From contig NZ_DAMAZC010000086.1 of NCBI RefSeq assembly GCF_032075065.1, positions 1-16,746 of the forward strand: a stretch of DNA of 16,746 bases, read 5' to 3'. Of the stretch, positions 14,378 to 16,746 are shown in pieces. Numbering within the stretch: the first letter of the stretch is position 1; each line of letters starts with the position of its first letter. Both the position numbers and the translations under genes were made by a program. The DNA is from Atlantibacter sp032075065. GTDB lineage: Bacteria; Pseudomonadota; Gammaproteobacteria; Enterobacterales; Enterobacteriaceae. The notes beneath the pieces are model-generated. The model was not told the DNA's origin. It saw nothing but the letters and a program-made list of their open reading frames with translations, and ran no database searches.

Positions 14378-15733
14378 ATGTTGTCTAAATTTAAACGAAA
14401 CAAACATCAACAACACCTTGCCCAACTACCTAAGCTTTCTCAGTCTGTTGATGATGTAGCGTTTTATTTCTCTCCGGCCGACTTCCGGACCACGTTGCTG
14501 CAAAAGATCGCCAGCGCGACCAAACGCATCTGCATTATTGCCCTTTATCTTGAACAGGATGATGGTGGGCACGGCATTCTTTCAGCACTCTACGAAGCCA
14601 AGCGCCAGCGTCCTGAGTTGGATGTATCCGTGCTGGTTGACTGGCACCGCGCACAGCGTGGCCGCATTGGCGCTGCCGCCTCTAACACCAATGCCGACTG
14701 GTACTGCCGCATGGCGCAGGAAAACCCGGACGTTAAAATCCAGGTTTACGGTATTCCTGTTAATACGCGTGAAGCTCTCGGCGTTTTGCACTTTAAGGGC
14801 TTCATCATCGACGACAGCGTCATTTACAGCGGCGCGAGTTTAAACGACGTTTATCTGCATCAACATGATAAGTATCGCTATGACCGGTATCAGTCGATCC
14901 GTAACCCTCGCCTCGCCGACATTATGTACGACTGGGTGAAAAACAATCTGATCCAGGGACGTGCGGTGAACCGGCTCGATACGGCTGAACGTCCAAAAAG
15001 CCAGGAAATCAAAAATGATGTCCGGCTGTTCCGTCAGGAATTGCGCGACGCGGTGTATCATTTCGCTGGCGATGCCGATAACGAACAGCTGTCCGTGACG
15101 CCGCTGGTAGGCCTGGGGAAATCCAGCCCGCTCAACAAAACCATCTTCCATCTGATGCCCTGCGCTGAGCAGAAGCTGACTATTTGCACCCCTTATTTCA
15201 ACCTGCCCGCCATTCTGGTGCGTAACATCATTCAGCTACTGCGCGAGGGTAAACAGGTCGAAATCATTGTGGGCGATAAAACCGCGAACGACTTTTATAT
15301 CCCGGAAGATCAGCCGTTTAAAATTATCGGCGCACTGCCCTATTTATACGAAATCAACCTGCGCCGCTTCCTGAGCCGTCTACAGTATTACGTGAATAGC
15401 GGGCAGTTGACCGTGCGGCTGTGGAAGGATGATGACAACACTTATCATCTGAAAGGAATGTGGGTCGACGATGAGTGGATGCTGCTGACCGGTAACAATC
15501 TTAATCCACGCGCCTGGCGTCTGGATCTGGAAAACGCGATTCTGATCCACGATCCGAAACATGAGCTGGCGGCACAACGCGATAAAGAGCTTGAGTTGAT
15601 CCGCACCCATACCACTGTGGTTCAGCATTATCGCGATCTGGAAAGCATCGCCGATTATCCGGTTAAGGTGCGTAAACTGATCCGTCGTTTACGACGTATC
15701 CGAATCGATCGTTTAATCAGCCGTATCCTGTGA
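14378..15733 (+). CDS. pssA: Phosphatidylserine synthase (CDP-diacylglycerol-serine O-phosphatidyltransferase)
   Basis: PssA makes phosphatidylserine from CDP-diacylglycerol and serine, the committed step to phosphatidylethanolamine. The start MLSKFKRNKHQQH at 14378 gives 451 residues, as in E. coli; the in-frame ATG at 14303 adds 25 residues with no family match. It is a phospholipase-D superfamily enzyme with two HKD motifs: His138-x-Lys140-x4-Asp145 and His357-x-Lys359-x4-Asp364. There is no signal peptide, and the basic C-terminus (KLIRRLRRIRIDRLISRIL) fits peripheral membrane or ribosome association. The ribosome binding site is weak: AGAAG lies 12 nt upstream of the ATG. A six-codon frame starting at 14368 overlaps the start. 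The gene ends at a strong terminator. Confidence 0.96.
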   Translation: MLSKFKRNKHQQHLAQLPKLSQSVDDVAFYFSPADFRTTLLQKIASATKRICIIALYLEQDDGGHGILSALYEAKRQRPELDVSVLVDWHRAQRGRIGAAASNTNADWYCRMAQENPDVKIQVYGIPVNTREALGVLHFKGFIIDDSVIYSGASLNDVYLHQHDKYRYDRYQSIRNPRLADIMYDWVKNNLIQGRAVNRLDTAERPKSQEIKNDVRLFRQELRDAVYHFAGDADNEQLSVTPLVGLGKSSPLNKTIFHLMPCAEQKLTICTPYFNLPAILVRNIIQLLREGKQVEIIVGDKTANDFYIPEDQPFKIIGALPYLYEINLRRFLSRLQYYVNSGQLTVRLWKDDDNTYHLKGMWVDDEWMLLTGNNLNPRAWRLDLENAILIHDPKHELAAQRDKELELIRTHTTVVQHYRDLESIADYPVKVRKLIRRLRRIRIDRLISRIL

Positions 15734-15738
15734 ATCAT

Positions 15739-15761
15739 AGCCCTGCATGCAGGGCTTTTTT
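15739..15761 (+). terminator. pssA terminator abutting the yfiM start
   Basis: The 18-nt palindrome AGCCCTGCATGCAGGGCT (15739-15756) is followed by an uninterrupted T run (15756-15761). The first candidate yfiM ATG begins at the next-but-zero base, 15762. Confidence 0.92.
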
Positions 15762-15773
15762 ATGAGTCATTTA

Positions 15774-16094
15774 ATGCGCCGAATTTTACTGATTACGCTT
15801 TTTTTGCTGACCGGCTGTAGCCATATGGCAAATGACCAATGGAGCGGGCAGGATAAGGCTCAGCACTTCATAGCCTCCGCGATGCTGTCCGCCGCCGGTA
15901 ATGAGGTGGCGCAGCATCAGGGTTGGTCGCGGGATGCCAGTGCCGGATTTGGATTTATGTTTTCGGTGGGGCTTGGGGCATCGAAGGAGCTGTGGGACAG
16001 TCGGCCAGCCGGGAGCGGCTGGAGCTGGAAAGATTTTGCCTGGGATGTGGCGGGTGCAGCGACCGGCTACTCCATCTGGCAGCTTGCCCGGTAA
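15774..16094 (+). CDS. yfiM: YfiM family lipoprotein
   Basis: YfiM is a small lipoprotein of unknown function. From the ATG at 15774 it has 106 residues (about 107 in E. coli). The signal peptide is MRRILLITLFLLTGC, with a lipobox Leu-Leu-Thr-Gly-Cys; Cys15 would be lipidated, and Ser at +2 predicts outer-membrane sorting. The mature part has the family segments GQDKAQHF, LGASKELWDS and GWSWKDFAWDVAGA, with possible hydrophobic faces but no obvious enzyme motif. An ATG at 15762 (adding MSHL) is also possible, with AGGG 7 nt upstream inside the pssA terminator; the choice between the starts is uncertain. Its stop is 7 nt from the convergent downstream gene. Confidence 0.88.
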   Translation: MRRILLITLFLLTGCSHMANDQWSGQDKAQHFIASAMLSAAGNEVAQHQGWSRDASAGFGFMFSVGLGASKELWDSRPAGSGWSWKDFAWDVAGAATGYSIWQLAR

Positions 16095-16101
16095 TCGTTG
16101 T

Positions 16102-16557
16102 TTATCCCCACTTCGCCTGATGCGCGCGTTTGCGCTTTAAATAATCGTCATCTTCACGGATTTTATCCCACCAGGTTTTAAATACCGCAGCGGCCGCCGC
16201 TTTTACCGGATCGTTGCCGCGCTCATGCAGGCCACCCTCCTCGGTGTATTTTTTACCGCCTTTATAATTGGCGTAGCGACGCGCGCGAGTATATCCCATC
16301 TGGATAAATTTACGCGCCATATCCATCCCGACAAAATCGTCCTGCTGACGATACGCTTCAAAGAGCTGGTAGATTTTTTCCGCAGATTTGATTGCTGACT
16401 CTTCATCTTTATAGCGCCACCAGGGAAGAATTTCGCCTTTGTAAGGTTCCACTAACAGCACACCCTGTTCACCCCGTCCAACCTGATACTTTTCAGGGTG
16501 TTTTCGAAAATCGATTTGCGAAAAATCCTGCTGATAATCGAACTCTTTTTTAGTCAT
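16102..16557 (-). CDS. DUF4385-type hypothetical protein
   Basis: This 151-residue cytoplasmic protein has no signal peptide or membrane segment. It resembles the DUF4385 family as I recall it: FDYxxDFxxIDFRKHPExYxVGRGEQGVLLVEPYK near residues 6-40, then ILPWWRYK, the strongly conserved QDDFVGMDMARKFIQMGYTRARRYANYKGGKKY (about 71-103), and a charged C-terminal helix. The function is unknown. The many Arg, Lys and aromatic residues suggest nucleic-acid or nucleotide binding, but that is speculation. The ATG has a GGAG ribosome binding site 6 nt upstream. It lies convergent to yfiM and upstream, on the same strand, of nothing else here. It occupies the place of kgtP in E. coli K-12. No sigma-70 promoter stood out between 16558 and 16650. 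Confidence 0.8.
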   Translation of the reverse strand: MTKKEFDYQQDFSQIDFRKHPEKYQVGRGEQGVLLVEPYKGEILPWWRYKDEESAIKSAEKIYQLFEAYRQQDDFVGMDMARKFIQMGYTRARRYANYKGGKKYTEEGGLHERGNDPVKAAAAAVFKTWWDKIREDDDYLKRKRAHQAKWG

Positions 16558-16653
16558 TCACGACTCCGCTATCGGTTAAACAGATGTCTTAAAGATAGTT
16601 CGTGTCTGTGGATGCAATGAGTTTATCGGATTATGGGAGATGAAATCTGAAAC

Positions 16654-16689
16654 GACAAAAGGCCCAGTCTTGCGACTGGGCCTTTTGTC
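16654..16689 (-). terminator. rRNA operon terminator hairpin
   Basis: A 16-bp stem (GACAAAAGGCCCAGTC paired with GACTGGGCCTTTTGTC) closes a 4-nt loop, 7 nt past the 5S 3' end; it has the CCCAGTC core of enteric rrn terminators. In the rRNA direction only a weak T tract (GTTTCAGATTT) follows. On the plus strand it is followed by TTTTTT, so it can also stop plus-strand transcripts entering the rRNA operon. Confidence 0.85.
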
Positions 16690-16696
16690 TTTTTTG

Positions 16697-16746
16697 ATGC
16701 CTGGCAGTTCCCTACTCTCGCATGGGGAGACCCCACACTACCATCG
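16697..16746 (-). rRNA. rrf: 5S ribosomal RNA, 3' end only (cut by window edge)
   Basis: The last 50 bases read, on the minus strand, as the 3' end of enteric 5S rRNA: CGATGGTAGTGTGGGG, then the TCTCCCCATGCGAGAGTAGG arm, ending CTGCCAGGCAT at 16697. Mature 5S is 120 nt, so about 70 nt lie outside. The order suggests the rrn operon that E. coli calls rrnG. Confidence 0.95.

Noticed and set aside
1..16746. CRISPR array, toxin-antitoxin pair, insertion sequence or defence island
   Set aside because: No regularly spaced repeats, transposase, terminal inverted repeats or small paired genes were seen; the interior is conserved housekeeping DNA.

Overview
The window is chromosomal DNA of an enteric gammaproteobacterium (Enterobacteriaceae, near Salmonella/Citrobacter/Escherichia). 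Gene order across rseC-rseB-rseA-rpoE / nadB / trmN6 / srmB / grcA / ung / yfiF / trxC / tapT / pat / pssA / yfiM / rrn 5S matches the E. coli K-12 block as I remember it. The proteins differ at many positions from the E. coli and S. enterica versions I recall, so I leave the genus open. Most of the window is conserved housekeeping DNA, and I found no convincing undescribed system. What is unusual lies at the two edges and in some regulatory sites.

Left edge (1-738): the first 16 codons of a minus-strand gene resemble the N-terminus of Aer-type PAS chemoreceptors. About 690 bases of AT-rich DNA with no convincing gene follow. In E. coli lepA sits next to rseC, and in S. Typhimurium prophage Gifsy-1 occupies this junction, so this looks like an accessory insertion at a variable site.

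Envelope-stress operon (739-3534, minus): rpoE, rseA, rseB and rseC are tightly packed or overlapping, with a sigma-E promoter and a short rseD-like leader frame that ends on the rpoE start codon. RseA keeps the DegS and RseP cleavage residues. A hairpin overlaps the rseC stop.

Metabolic and RNA block (3535-10371): nadB has a perfect NadR box and overlaps convergent trmN6 by 16 bp. srmB and grcA converge on one bidirectional terminator. grcA carries two FNR boxes 53 bp apart, the nearer centred about -41.5 from a -10 element. ung converges on yfiF at a second bidirectional terminator. trxC diverges from yfiF and has an OxyR-like site just upstream of its -35.

Right part (10372-16746): trxC has its own terminator. 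tapT and pat follow as a likely two-gene unit. pssA follows, ending in a terminator whose U-tract abuts the start region of the lipoprotein gene yfiM. In E. coli kgtP lies between yfiM and the rRNA operon; here a minus-strand DUF4385-type gene stands there. The window ends in the 3' end of a minus-strand 5S rRNA gene followed by its terminator hairpin.
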